From contig NZ_LODW01000069.1 of the NCBI RefSeq assembly GCF_002914525.1, positions 1 to 38,416 of the forward strand: a stretch of 38,416 nt of DNA, in the 5' to 3' direction. A program made the translations under genes and the position numbers. Numbering within the stretch: position 1 is the first letter of the stretch; each line of letters begins with the position of its first letter. This document shows, piece after piece, positions 16,668-25,150 of the stretch. Below the pieces are notes generated by a model, which saw only the letters and a list, made by a program, of their open reading frames with translations, was not told the origin of the DNA and ran no database searches. The stretch is from Rhizobium hidalgonense. Its GTDB lineage: Bacteria > Pseudomonadota > Alphaproteobacteria > Rhizobiales > Rhizobiaceae.

Positions 16668-18067
16668 CGGAAGAACTGCCGGATGCGCTGACCATCGCGC
16701 TCGATCTCGACCCGCCAGAGGCCGGGGTCGCTGTCAGCGATTTGGGACAGTTCGCTGGTCGACTTCACCTCCGTGCCGTTGATCGAGACGATGATATCCT
16801 TCGGCTCAAAACCGAGACGGGCGGCCGGCGAATCCTCTTTCACCTCGGATACGACGACGCCTGCCGATTCCGGCGGCATGCGCAGCTCGTCGGCGACCCG
16901 CGGCGACAGGTTCTCGACGACTGCGCCGCTAAAGGGGGTGCGCCCGCCGATCGTGCGCTGGTCGCGCGGCGAGGTTTCCGGGGCGCGATCGAGCGTCAGC
17001 GGCAATTGCTCCTCGCGGCCGTTCTCGACGACGGTGAGCTTGACCGATTTGCCGAGACCGGCCGTCGTCAGGCGGTAGAGCAGCGCATCCGGATGTTCGA
17101 CGGATATACCGTCGACGGCGGTGACGATTTCGCCGGCCTTCAAGCCGGCCTTGGCCGCCGGTCCGCCTTCCGAAACCTTGACGACCAGCGCGCCGCGAGC
17201 CTTGTTGAGCCCCAGCGCTTCAGCCACTTCCGAGGTCACGGCATCGAAGCTCGCGCCGACATAGGGTCGTTCGAAGGATTTGACGCCGGCATCGGCCGAG
17301 GCGAGGAAGACCTTGACGAGATTGGCGGGAATGGCAAAGCCGATGCCGTTCGAACCGCCGCCGCGCGAGAAGATCGCCGTGTTGATGCCGATCAGTTCGC
17401 CCTTCATGTTCATCAAGGCGCCGCCGGAATTGCCGGGGTTGATCGAGGCATCGGTCTGGATGAAGAAGCCGAACTCGTTCCTCACCACCTGGTTGCGGGC
17501 AAGCGCCGAAACGATGCCGCTCGTCACCGTCTGGCCGACGCCGAAGGGGTTGCCGATCGCCAGGACAAGATCGCCGACCTCGACGGCATCGGAATTGCCG
17601 ATGGGCAATGTCGGAAAACTCTCCTTGGTATCGATCTTCAGTACCGCGAGGTCGACGCGGTCATCGCGCAGCACCACCTTGCAGGGGAATTCGCGGCCAT
17701 CCGTCAGCGCCACCTTGATGTCGTCGGCGCCTTCGATGACGTGATTGTTCGTCACGACAGTGCCGTTCGCCTCGACGATGACGCCAGAGCCGAGCGATGA
17801 CTGCTTCTCCGAACGGTTCGGCATCTGCTGGCCGAAAAACTGCTCGAAGAAGGGGTCGCCGGCAAAGGGTGACTGCCGCTGGACGGTTTTCTCCGCATAG
17901 ACATTGACGACGGCGCCCGACGTCTGCTTGACGAGCGGCGCGAAGGAGAGCTGCATTTGCATCTGGCTCTCGGGCACGGTCTTTGCCGTTTGCGCTTCAG
18001 CCGCAGCCGGCAGAAGCAGTGTCAGAGCGAACAGCGAAACGGAGGCGCGTTTGAACAGGCCTTGCAT
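16664..18067 (-). CDS. Deg/HtrA periplasmic serine protease (two PDZ domains)
   Basis: A 467-residue Do-type protease for quality control of misfolded envelope proteins. The signal peptide covers about 1-25 (cleavage near AEA-Q). The trypsin-like domain shows His109 (TNNHVIEG), Asp139 (DDRVDLAVLK) and Ser214 (PGNSGGAL). PDZ1 begins about 265 (RPYVGASFDAV) and PDZ2 about 375 (GAVVENLSPRVADELRM). All catalytic residues are intact. It belongs to the DegP/DegQ class, but I cannot separate degP from degQ by eye. It lies upstream of rarA with a 4-bp overlap, an unusual pairing of envelope proteolysis with a replication-fork ATPase. An inverted repeat TAGCGTCAGACGCTA lies upstream near 18095-18110. 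Confidence 0.95.
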   Translation of the reverse strand: MQGLFKRASVSLFALTLLLPAAAEAQTAKTVPESQMQMQLSFAPLVKQTSGAVVNVYAEKTVQRQSPFAGDPFFEQFFGQQMPNRSEKQSSLGSGVIVEANGTVVTNNHVIEGADDIKVALTDGREFPCKVVLRDDRVDLAVLKIDTKESFPTLPIGNSDAVEVGDLVLAIGNPFGVGQTVTSGIVSALARNQVVRNEFGFFIQTDASINPGNSGGALMNMKGELIGINTAIFSRGGGSNGIGFAIPANLVKVFLASADAGVKSFERPYVGASFDAVTSEVAEALGLNKARGALVVKVSEGGPAAKAGLKAGEIVTAVDGISVEHPDALLYRLTTAGLGKSVKLTVVENGREEQLPLTLDRAPETSPRDQRTIGGRTPFSGAVVENLSPRVADELRMPPESAGVVVSEVKEDSPAARLGFEPKDIIVSINGTEVKSTSELSQIADSDPGLWRVEIERDGQRIRQFFR

Positions 18068-18200
18068 GGGTATCCTTTTTGAATCCTCTTGAGCAACGTT
18101 GTAGCGTCAGACGCTAGAAAGGAAAGAGGGCGGAAGCATGGAAGAATAAGGCAAAGGAATGTCTTGAAGTCGCTGCGAACTTGATTCAGGAAGATTGTCC

Positions 18201-18581
18201 ATGCAACTGATATCACAGGCCAAAATCTGGGCGAAGTCACTGAAGCGTGACATCGTCGCCCTGTGGCTTGCAGCCAGAGACCGGCGCGTGTCCTGGTATG
18301 CGAAAGCGGTGGCCGGCGCCGTTGCCGCCTATGCGCTGTCACCCGTCGATCTCATCCCCGATTTCATTCCCGTGCTCGGCTATCTCGACGATCTGCTGAT
18401 CGTGCCGCTTGGCATCCTGCTGGCGACGCGGCTTGTCCCGGCTGAGGTGATGAGCGAGCTTCGTGCCGAGGCGGCAAGACGCATCGAGCGCCCTTCCGGC
18501 CGGGCCGGGCTGATCTTCATCCTTGCCGTCTGGCTTACCTGCATCATCTTCCTGGCTCTGGCATTGCGCAAACTGGTTTGA
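18201..18581 (+). CDS. YkvA-like DUF1232 membrane protein
   Basis: A 126-residue small membrane protein. The DUF1232 core reads AYALSPVDLIPDFIPVLGYL then DDLLIVPLGILLATRLVP, a signature in which two membrane-associated helices flank the SPVDLIPD block. A C-terminal membrane helix (GLIFILAVWLTCIIFLALAL) follows. The function of the family is unknown. The ATG at 18201 has AGGAAG 7 bases upstream; a TTG two codons earlier is less likely. It is divergent from the Deg protease gene and 21 bp upstream of the DUF1311 gene in the same direction, so the two may form a small operon. Confidence 0.87.
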   Translation: MQLISQAKIWAKSLKRDIVALWLAARDRRVSWYAKAVAGAVAAYALSPVDLIPDFIPVLGYLDDLLIVPLGILLATRLVPAEVMSELRAEAARRIERPSGRAGLIFILAVWLTCIIFLALALRKLV

Positions 18582-18602
18582 CCGGAAGCAACAGGGATAG
18601 GA

Positions 18603-18956
18603 ATGATGACGGCAAAAGCGGTGATGATGGGTTTTGGTTTTGCGATTTCGATCTTCGCGTCGGATATGGCTATGGCGGCAAGCTTCGACTGCGATGCAAA
18701 GGAATTGAAGCCGGACGAAAAGACGATCTGCGACAACCGCGCGCTCAACGATGCCGACGTGAAAATGGTGACGACCTTCGAACTGCTCTCCGGTCTGCTG
18801 GCGATGGGCTCGCGCGGGACATTGCAGGACGAGCAGACCGCATGGCTGAAGAAACGACAGGAATGCGCGGCGGATGCCGTCTGTATCAAGTCTGCCTATG
18901 ATGAGCGGCTGAAGCAGCTCGGCGAGACCTACAAAAACATCAACCGGCCGCTTTGA
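18603..18956 (+). CDS. LprI-like / DUF1311 secreted protein
   Basis: A 117-residue exported protein with a signal peptide ending near MAMAA-S (residues 1-26). The mature part has SFDCDAKELKPDEKTICDNR and WLKKRQECAADAVCIKSAY. The four Cys (30, 43, 88, 94) are spaced as in the LprI N-terminal (DUF1311) family and probably form two disulfides in the periplasm. Mycobacterial LprI inhibits lysozyme; whether this one does is unknown. Paired ATGs at 18603 and 18606 follow a purine-rich ribosome site. It follows the YkvA-like gene by 21 bp. Its stop is just 8 bp from the tRNA relic. Confidence 0.85.
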   Translation: MMTAKAVMMGFGFAISIFASDMAMAASFDCDAKELKPDEKTICDNRALNDADVKMVTTFELLSGLLAMGSRGTLQDEQTAWLKKRQECAADAVCIKSAYDERLKQLGETYKNINRPL

Positions 18957-18964
18957 AAGCGACC

Positions 18965-19013
<49 letters not shown>

Positions 19014-19015
19014 GC

Positions 19016-20854
19016 TCAGCGCGCGTTCAGATCACGCACGGCGCCGCGGTCGGCACTCGTGGCGAAGGCCGCATAGGCCTTCAGCGCCGTCGTGACGTTG
19101 CGCTTGCGCACTTCTGTCGGATGCCAGCCCTTGGCGTCCTGATCGGCGCGGCGGGCGGCAAGTTCGGTCTCGCTGACGCGCAGGCTGATCGTGCGGTTCG
19201 GGATGTCGATATCGATCATGTCACCTTCGCGCACCAGGCCGATCGTGCCGCCATTGGCCGCCTCCGGCGAGGCGTGGCCGATCGACAGGCCGGAGGTGCC
19301 GCCGGAGAAGCGGCCGTCGGTGATCAGCGCACAGGCTTTGCCGAGGCCCTTCGACTTCAGATAGCTCGTCGGATAGAGCATTTCCTGCATGCCGGGGCCG
19401 CCCTTCGGGCCTTCATAGCGGATGACGACGACGTCGCCTGATTTGACCTCGTTTGCGAGGATCGCCTTGACCGAGGCATCCTGGCTTTCGAAGACGCGGG
19501 CCGGGCCGGAGAATTTCAGGATCGATTCATCGACGCCGGCCGTCTTGACGATGCAGCCGTCGACCGCAAGGTTGCCCTTGAGCACGGCAAGGCCGCCGTC
19601 TTTCGAGAAAGGATGTTCGACCGAGCGGATGACGCCATTTTCGCGGTCGGTATCGAGTTCGTCCCAGCGGGCCTCCTGGCTGAAAGCGACCTGGGTCGGG
19701 ATGCCGCCGGGGGCGGCGCGATAGAAGTTGCGGACGGTGTCGCTGTTGGTGCGGGTGATATCCCAGCGGTCGATCGCATCGCCCAGCGTCTCGGCATGCA
19801 CGGTCGGGCAATCGCGGTTCAAGAGACCGCCCTTGTCGAGTTCGCCGAGGATCGACATGATGCCGCCGGCGCGGTGGACGTCTTCCATATGAACATCGCT
19901 CTTGGCCGGTGCGACCTTCGACAGACACGGCACCCGGCGCGACAGCGCGTCGATATCGGCCATGGTGAAATCGATCTCGCCCTCATGGGCGGCAGCCAGG
20001 ATGTGCAGGACCGTATTGGTCGAGCCGCCCATGGCGATATCGAGCGCCATGGCATTCTCGAAGGCCTGCTTCGAGGCGATGGTGCGCGGCAGGGCCTTGA
20101 CGTCGTCCTGCTCGTAGTAACGGCGGGCGAGATCGACGATCAGATGGCCAGCCTCGACGAAGAGGCGCTTGCGGTCGGCGTGGGTGGCGAGCGTCGAGCC
20201 GTTGCCGGGCAGCGACAGGCCGAGCGCTTCCGTCAGGCAGTTCATCGAATTGGCGGTGAACATGCCGGAGCAGGAACCGCAGGTCGGACAGGCCGAGCGT
20301 TCGATGGTCTGGACGTCCTCATCGCTGATCTTGTCATCGGCTGCGGCGACCATCGCGTCGACGAGGTCGAGCGCGTGCGTCTTGCCGTGCAGCACGACCT
20401 TCCCGGCTTCCATCGGACCACCGGAGACGAAGACCGTCGGGATGTTGAGGCGCAGCGACGCCATCAGCATGCCGGGGGTGATCTTGTCGCAGTTGGAGAT
20501 GCAGACCATGGCGTCGGCGCAATGGGCATTGACCATGTATTCGACGCTGTCGGCGATGAGTTCGCGCGAGGGCAGCGAATAGAGCATGCCGTCATGGCCC
20601 ATGGCGATGCCGTCATCGACGGCGATCGTGTTGAATTCCTTGGCGACACCGCCGGCCGCCTCGATCTCGCGGGCAACGAGCTGGCCGAGGTCCTTCAGGT
20701 GGACGTGGCCGGGTACGAACTGGGTGAAGGAATTCACCACCGCGATGATCGGCTTGCCGAAATCCGAATCCTTCATGCCCGTGGCGCGCCAAAGGCCGCG
20801 CGCGCCTGCCATGTTGCGGCCGTGGGTCGTGGTTCTGGAACGGTAAGCTGGCAT
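19016..20854 (-). CDS. ilvD: Dihydroxy-acid dehydratase
   Basis: A 612-residue Fe-S dehydratase, the third enzyme of the common valine/isoleucine pathway, converting dihydroxy-acids to 2-oxo acids. The N-terminus reads YRSRTTTHGRNMAGARGLWR. VCISNCDKITPGM holds the cluster ligand Cys122 and Lys124, and CPTCGSCSGMFTANSMN holds Cys195, equivalent to the E. coli positions. TDGRFSGGTSGLSIGHASPEA is the C-terminal signature. The ATG at 20854 has GAGGAAG 6 bases upstream. An open reading to 21031 runs into a palindromic repeat and is not conserved-looking. It stands alone, away from other ilv genes. Its 3' end abuts the tRNA relic. Confidence 0.96.
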   Translation of the reverse strand: MPAYRSRTTTHGRNMAGARGLWRATGMKDSDFGKPIIAVVNSFTQFVPGHVHLKDLGQLVAREIEAAGGVAKEFNTIAVDDGIAMGHDGMLYSLPSRELIADSVEYMVNAHCADAMVCISNCDKITPGMLMASLRLNIPTVFVSGGPMEAGKVVLHGKTHALDLVDAMVAAADDKISDEDVQTIERSACPTCGSCSGMFTANSMNCLTEALGLSLPGNGSTLATHADRKRLFVEAGHLIVDLARRYYEQDDVKALPRTIASKQAFENAMALDIAMGGSTNTVLHILAAAHEGEIDFTMADIDALSRRVPCLSKVAPAKSDVHMEDVHRAGGIMSILGELDKGGLLNRDCPTVHAETLGDAIDRWDITRTNSDTVRNFYRAAPGGIPTQVAFSQEARWDELDTDRENGVIRSVEHPFSKDGGLAVLKGNLAVDGCIVKTAGVDESILKFSGPARVFESQDASVKAILANEVKSGDVVVIRYEGPKGGPGMQEMLYPTSYLKSKGLGKACALITDGRFSGGTSGLSIGHASPEAANGGTIGLVREGDMIDIDIPNRTISLRVSETELAARRADQDAKGWHPTEVRKRNVTTALKAYAAFATSADRGAVRDLNAR

Positions 20855-20998
20855 CGGTGTCTTCCTCGACGTGTCGGAAATCATCAGGCGAAGCGGGGCG
20901 GCATTGAGCCTGCGGCCGGGCAACGCTGCTTTTGGAATTGTCCTAATCCAATCGACGGGGGCTGTCACTACCGGCAAGGGCAAATCCGGTACGGTGCC

Positions 20999-21102
20999 TA
21001 AAGCGCCTCGCATCGAACTTGCTTCATGCAACGCGCTTTAGCTTGTTGTTTTCATGCATGTCGTTATCCCGGAACCGCTGCACACTTCCGGGCGACAGGC
21101 AT
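20999..21102. repeat. RIME-like intergenic double palindrome
   Basis: Two adjacent imperfect palindromes are visible. The first is TAAAGCGC...GCGCTTTA (20999-21040). The second contains CCCGGAA...TTCCGGG inside GCATGTCG...CGACAGGC (about 21055-21100). Size and two-palindrome design match the Rhizobium intergenic mosaic element RIME1 (about 108 bp, described in rhizobia). It lies in the 439-bp gap between ilvD and msrP (20855-21293). The rest of that gap shows no gene; it should carry the promoters of both divergent genes. Confidence 0.75.
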
Positions 21103-21293
21103 TGGCGAACCGCCTTGAGCACCATTGCTGATATACGGTTCGGCGAGCGGTTTGGTTACAGCCTATTCCATCACAGCCGAACACAAAAAATTGGCTTCCC
21201 GGCGGTGTTATTCAAGGCATAGACACTAATCCGAATATGCGGGCGGTTCGTTTAGAGACTATATTCAGGAAATCCGCCCTGGAGGTTTTCGAG

Positions 21294-22241
21294 ATGCCCA
21301 GCTATCGCCCCCCCAAGATCGCGCCGTCGGAGATCACGCCGCGCCAGATCTACTTGCGCCGTCGTGAATTCCTGGGCGCGGCAGCACTTGGCGCCATGGC
21401 GCTCTACAGCGCCGGCCAGGCGAGTGCGGCTGCGCTTTCCGCCGTCGAGAGCAAGTACAAGGTCGACGAGAAGCCGACGCCGATCAAGGACGTCACGACC
21501 TACAACAACTTCTATGAGTTCGGCCTCGACAAGGGCGATCCCGCAGCCAATTCCGGCGATTTCAAGCCCCTGCCCTGGACGATCAAGGTCGACGGCATGG
21601 TCAACAAACCCGGCACCTTCGACCTCGAGGCGCTGATCAAGGAATTCCCGATCGAGGAGCGCACTTACCGCATGCGCTGCGTCGAGGCCTGGTCGATGGT
21701 CATTCCCTGGGACGGCTTTCCGCTGGCAGCGCTGCTCGACAAGGTGGAGCCGCTCGGCAGCGCCAAATATGTCGCCTTCGAAACCGTGGTGCGGCCCGAC
21801 GAGATGCCGGGGCAGAAGGGCTTCTTCCAGTCGCTCGACTGGCCCTATGTCGAGGGCCTGCGCCTGGACGAGGCGAGCCATCCGCTAACGCTGCTCGCCG
21901 TCGGGCTCTATGGCGAAACGCTGCCGAACCAGAACGGCGCACCGGTCCGCCTCGTCGTGCCGTGGAAATATGGCTTCAAGGGCATCAAGTCGATTGTCAG
22001 GATCACGCTCACCGACCAGCAGCCGAAGAATACTTGGCAGGTAACCAATTCGCAGGAATACGGCTTCTACGCCAACGTCAATCCTTCAGTCGACCATCCG
22101 CGCTGGAGCCAGGCGAGCGAGCGGCGCATCGGCGAAAGCGGCTTCTTTGGCGCAAGCCGCCACCCCACCCTGCCCTTCAACGGTTATGCCGACGAGGTAG
22201 CGAGCCTTTATGCCGGCATGGATCTGAAGGCGAATTTCTGA
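21294..22241 (+). CDS. msrP: Periplasmic methionine sulfoxide reductase, catalytic molybdoprotein MsrP (YedY)
   Basis: A 315-residue molybdopterin enzyme that repairs oxidised methionine in envelope proteins. A Tat signal is visible (LRRREFLGAAALGAM, residues 21-35, with an Ala-rich cleavage region around 43-47). The Mo ligand Cys is in YRMRCVEAWSMVIPW (about C129). FETVVRPDEMPGQ and PVRLVVPWKYGFKGIKSIV are typical YedY blocks. GGAGG lies 8 bases before the ATG at 21294; an earlier in-frame ATG at 21237 would bury the Tat signal. Its TGA overlaps the ATG of msrQ (TGATG), the usual msrPQ coupling. Confidence 0.96.
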   Translation: MPSYRPPKIAPSEITPRQIYLRRREFLGAAALGAMALYSAGQASAAALSAVESKYKVDEKPTPIKDVTTYNNFYEFGLDKGDPAANSGDFKPLPWTIKVDGMVNKPGTFDLEALIKEFPIEERTYRMRCVEAWSMVIPWDGFPLAALLDKVEPLGSAKYVAFETVVRPDEMPGQKGFFQSLDWPYVEGLRLDEASHPLTLLAVGLYGETLPNQNGAPVRLVVPWKYGFKGIKSIVRITLTDQQPKNTWQVTNSQEYGFYANVNPSVDHPRWSQASERRIGESGFFGASRHPTLPFNGYADEVASLYAGMDLKANF

Positions 22242-22897
22242 TGGCGGAATTGTCGTTTGCCATCCCGAAGCGCTGGCAGCCCGCCTCCGTCTGGCTGCTT
22301 TATGTCGTTGGCCTCGTGCCGGCAGCCTGGACTTTCTATCTCGGCGCGACCGATCAGCTCGGCGCCGATCCGGTCAAGACCTTCGAGCTTTTTCTCGGCA
22401 TCTGGACGATCCGTTTCTTGGTCGCAACCCTTGCCGTTTCCCCTGCCCGCGAGCTCCTCGGCTGGAATTATCTGCGCTATCGCCGCGCCCTCGGCCTTCT
22501 GACCTTCTATTATGCGCTGATGCATTTCACCGTCTACATGGTGCTCGACCAGGCGATGGATATTCATGCCGTGATCAACGACGTGCTGAAGCGCCCCTTC
22601 ATCATGTTCGGCATGGCCGGACTTGCGATGCTTATTCCACTGGCGGTGACATCCAACAATCTTTCGATCCGCCGCCTCGGCAAAAGCTGGATCTGGCTGC
22701 ACCGCCTCGTCACCATCATCGCCGCCTGTGGGGCGCTGCACTTCGCGCTCTCGACCAAGATCCTCGACCTCGAGCAATATATCTACGTCGGGCTGATCAT
22801 CGCGCTCATTCTCTACCGCTCCTGGCGCCCGATCGCACGCAGCCGGAAAAAAGGTCAGGGGCGGACGCGCAATCGCGCGATGGTCTCAGCTTCGTGA
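22241..22897 (+). CDS. msrQ: MsrQ (YedZ) heme membrane subunit
   Basis: A 218-residue inner-membrane b-type heme protein that passes quinone electrons to MsrP. About six hydrophobic helices are visible (for example VWLLYVVGLVPAAWTFYLGA and FIMFGMAGLAMLIPLAVTSN). The family features LFLGIWTIRFLVATLAVSPAR, the His-containing LLTFYYALMHFTVYM, and SWIWLHRLVTIIAACGALHFA supply the candidate heme His ligands. The start overlaps the msrP stop by one base, so translation is coupled. The C-terminal tail is basic and cytoplasmic. Complete and probably functional. Confidence 0.95.
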   Translation: MAELSFAIPKRWQPASVWLLYVVGLVPAAWTFYLGATDQLGADPVKTFELFLGIWTIRFLVATLAVSPARELLGWNYLRYRRALGLLTFYYALMHFTVYMVLDQAMDIHAVINDVLKRPFIMFGMAGLAMLIPLAVTSNNLSIRRLGKSWIWLHRLVTIIAACGALHFALSTKILDLEQYIYVGLIIALILYRSWRPIARSRKKGQGRTRNRAMVSAS

Positions 22898-22907
22898 GAC
22901 GGCCGGC

Positions 22908-23331
22908 TTACCGGCGAGGAGCAATCGCCGCCCGACGGGCGGGATCGACGGCCCAGGCCGCGGCGATGCCGATTGCATAGGCCAGCATATTCCACAGCGA
23001 GAATATCCGGCCAAGCAGCAGCGCGCCTGCCGTGGTCAGCCGAAACGCGTCGAGCCAGGGTCGTGTGATAGAGCCGAAACAATTCCACTGAGATCGCGAT
23101 GAACAGCGCGATGATGGCAAGGACTGCCGGCCGGGACCGTGCAACGATCAGCGCCACCAGCAGATAGACCATCGCCCCCCAGAGTGCCGATCCACCATAT
23201 TTGACGACGACGAAGGGCAGATCGACCGCATAGCCGAACCGTCTGAGTGCCAGCCCAAGCACGATCACCACAAGCAGAGCTGCAAGGCGAAGGAACTGCG
23301 CTTGAGAGCGAGTTTGGATGATTTCGCGCAC
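22908..23331 (-). pseudogene. DUF2809 membrane protein, disrupted by a frameshift
   Basis: The first frame (from a GTG at 23331) reads ALRRFGYAVDLPFVVVKYGG, ALWGAMVYLLVALIVAR and ISVELFRLYHT, the front of a DUF2809 protein. The continuation, PWLDAFRLTTAGALLLGRIF then SLWNMLAYAIGIAAAW, is in another frame ending at 22908. The switch lies near 23063, where minus-strand CACACGACCCTGG contains one base too many for the family block ELxRLYHTPWLDAFR. Restored, it would be about 141 residues with four membrane helices. Either a real single-base insertion or a sequencing error. Function of the family is unknown. Confidence 0.8.
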
Positions 23332-23435
23332 TTGAACCTGACCTGTATCATCGGACGGTTGAGGTGGAGATATCGAATTTTCGAGAGGTGCTGCCTGCCA
23401 TCTCAGGCTGGCGTCGCTTTCATCCGTGACCGCTG

Positions 23436-23475
23436 CAAAAACGAAAACAGCCGGGCTTTGTGAGCCCGGCTGTTT
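23436..23475 (-). terminator. Intrinsic terminator of the ribosomal/rpoA cluster
   Basis: On the minus strand, a perfect 13-bp stem AAACAGCCGGGCT/AGCCCGGCTGTTT with a 5-nt loop (23445-23475) runs into TTTTCGTTTTTG. It starts 21 bp after the rplQ stop. This is the strongest terminator in the window and ends the long ribosomal transcription unit. Confidence 0.92.
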
Positions 23476-23496
23476 CTATCCGACGGAGCGGAAACC

Positions 23497-23919
23497 TTAA
23501 GCGGCGACGGCCTGCTCTTCGGCAGCGACGCGGGCCTTGTCGGCCGCGCCCTTGGCGAAGGTGTCGCGATCAACGAATTCGACAACGGCCATGGCGGCAT
23601 TGTCGCCCTGGCGGAAGCCGGCCTTCATGATGCGCAGGTAGCCGCCGTTGCGGGTGGCGTAACGCGTTGCGATCGTGTCGAACAGCTTCGAAACGACGGC
23701 AGCATCGCGGATCTGCGAGATCGCCTGACGGCGAGCATGCAGGTCGCCGCGCTTGCCGAGCGTGACGAGCTTCTCGACGATCGGACGGATTTCCTTGGCC
23801 TTCGGCAGGGTCGTGACGATCTGTTCGTGGGTAATCAGCGAAGCCGCCATGTTGGCGAACATCGCCTTGCGGTGGCTTGCAGTTCTATTCAGCTTGCGGC
23901 CGGCTTTACCATGGCGCAT
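23497..23919 (-). CDS. rplQ: 50S ribosomal protein L17
   Basis: A 140-residue L17, located near the peptide exit tunnel. MRHGKAGRKLNRTASHRKAM then FANMAASLITHEQIVTTLPK is the diagnostic N-terminus; GGYLRIMKAGFRQGDNAAMA follows. The last 20 residues are an Ala/Glu-rich tail (AAEEQAVAA). It is the last gene of the alpha block, 123 bp after rpoA, and is followed directly by the strong terminator at 23436-23475. Confidence 0.98.
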   Translation of the reverse strand: MRHGKAGRKLNRTASHRKAMFANMAASLITHEQIVTTLPKAKEIRPIVEKLVTLGKRGDLHARRQAISQIRDAAVVSKLFDTIATRYATRNGGYLRIMKAGFRQGDNAAMAVVEFVDRDTFAKGAADKARVAAEEQAVAA

Positions 23920-24009
23920 TGCTATTCTCCTTTATTGCAGGTGCCCTTACGTTAATTGGGCCTGCCGTTTCCTGGCACATGCAGGCGATCGGCCTGCTGT
24001 TTGACGGGG

Positions 24010-24035
24010 AAAGGCAGCCGAAAGAGCCTGCCTTT
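24010..24035 (-). other. Hairpin in rpoA-rplQ gap
   Basis: AAAGGCAG/CTGCCTTT (24010-24017 and 24028-24035) forms an 8-bp stem just after the rpoA stop. A second small repeat, CAGG/CCTG, lies at about 23983-23998. There is no U-run, so this looks more like an RNA-processing or stabilising hairpin than a terminator. Confidence 0.5.
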
Positions 24036-24042
24036 TGTTTTC

Positions 24043-25053
24043 TCAGTACTGGTCTTCGTAACGCTTGGCGAGATCTTCGATGTTCTCGGGCGGCCATGCC
24101 GGCACTTCCATGCCGAGGTGCAGGCCCATGGAAGCGAGAACTTCCTTGATTTCGTTCAGCGACTTGCGACCAAAATTCGGCGTGCGGAGCATTTCTGCTT
24201 CGGTCTTCTGAATGAGGTCGCCGATGTAGACGATGTTGTCGTTCTTCAGGCAGTTTGCCGAACGGACCGACAGTTCGAGTTCGTCCACCTTCTTCAGGAG
24301 AGCCGGGTTGAAAGCGAGTTCGGTAACTGCTTCCTCTTCGGTTTCCTTCTGCGGCTCGTCGAAGTTGACGAAAACGCCAAGCTGATCCTGGAGAATGCGC
24401 GCCGCGAAAGCGACGGCGTCTTCGCCGGTGATCGAGCCATCGGTTTCGATGGTCATGTTCAGCTTGTCGTAGTCGAGAACCTGTCCTTCGCGGGTATTTT
24501 CAACCTTGTAGGACACCTTCTTGACCGGCGAATAGAGGCTGTCGACCGGGATGAGACCGATCGGAGCATCTTCCGCACGATTGCGCTCGGCCGGAACGTA
24601 GCCCTTGCCGTTGTTGACGGTGAATTCCATGCGGATTTCGGCGCCCTCGTCGAGCGTGCAGATGACATGCTCGGGGTTGAGGATTTCGATATCGCCGACC
24701 GTCTGGATGTCGCCAGCCGTCACAACACCCGGGCCCTGCTTACGCACAACCATGCGCTTTGCGTCGTCGCCATCCATCTTGATGGCGATTTCCTTGATGT
24801 TGAGCACGATATCCGTGACGTCTTCGCGGACGCCCGGAATCGAGGAGAATTCATGCAGCACGCCATCGATCTGCACCGCCGTGACGGCAGCGCCGCGCAG
24901 CGAGGAGAGCAGAACGCGGCGAAGCGCATTGCCGAGGGTCAGGCCGAAGCCGCGCTCCAGCGGTTCGGCAACAAGCGTCGCCCTGGTGCGCGAGCTTGAA
25001 GAGAAGTCCACCTTGTTCGGCTTGATCAGTTCCTGCCAGTTCTTCTGAATCAT
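24043..25053 (-). CDS. rpoA: RNA polymerase alpha subunit
   Basis: A 336-residue alpha subunit. The N-terminal assembly domain (about 1-235) shows EPLERGFGLTLGNALRRVLL and PIGLIPVDSLYSPVKKVSY. A charged linker (EEPQKETEEEA-like region near 240) leads to the C-terminal domain (about 250-325), with ELSVRSANCLKNDNIVYIGD and GRKSLNEIKEVLASMGL, which binds UP elements and activators. Standard length for alphaproteobacteria. It lies between rpsK and rplQ as in the classical alpha operon. Confidence 0.98.
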   Translation of the reverse strand: MIQKNWQELIKPNKVDFSSSSRTRATLVAEPLERGFGLTLGNALRRVLLSSLRGAAVTAVQIDGVLHEFSSIPGVREDVTDIVLNIKEIAIKMDGDDAKRMVVRKQGPGVVTAGDIQTVGDIEILNPEHVICTLDEGAEIRMEFTVNNGKGYVPAERNRAEDAPIGLIPVDSLYSPVKKVSYKVENTREGQVLDYDKLNMTIETDGSITGEDAVAFAARILQDQLGVFVNFDEPQKETEEEAVTELAFNPALLKKVDELELSVRSANCLKNDNIVYIGDLIQKTEAEMLRTPNFGRKSLNEIKEVLASMGLHLGMEVPAWPPENIEDLAKRYEDQY

Positions 25054-25103
25054 GAGTTTGCCTTCCGTTCGTTGCCACCATCCAATCGTGACAACCGAGC
25101 TTG

Positions 25104-25137
25104 AAAACCACCGGGAGCGCCGAGGCGCTCACCAGTG
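25104..25137 (-). terminator. Intrinsic-terminator-like hairpin, rpsK-rpoA gap
   Basis: On the minus strand CACTGG-T-GAGCGC-CTCG-GCGCTC-CCGGTG forms a long stem (25109-25137) followed directly by a short run TTTTC. It lies in the 97-bp gap between rpsK and rpoA, so it would attenuate rather than end rpoA transcription. Confidence 0.6.
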
Positions 25138-25150
25138 ACGAGAGCGATGA

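Noticed and set aside
15336..16691. A 451-codon plus-strand open frame opposite rarA
   Set aside because: Shadow of rarA; no recognisable domain and no ribosome site.
19613..21001. A 462-codon plus-strand open frame opposite ilvD
   Set aside because: Composition is typical of codon-shadow frames; ilvD on the other strand is unambiguous.
20855..21031. N-terminal extension of ilvD by 59 codons
   Set aside because: It reads through the RIME-like palindrome and lacks family similarity; a good ribosome site supports the ATG at 20854.
23040..23090. Programmed ribosomal frameshift in the DUF2809 gene
   Set aside because: No slippery heptamer or downstream structure stands out; a simple one-base insertion or sequence error explains it better.
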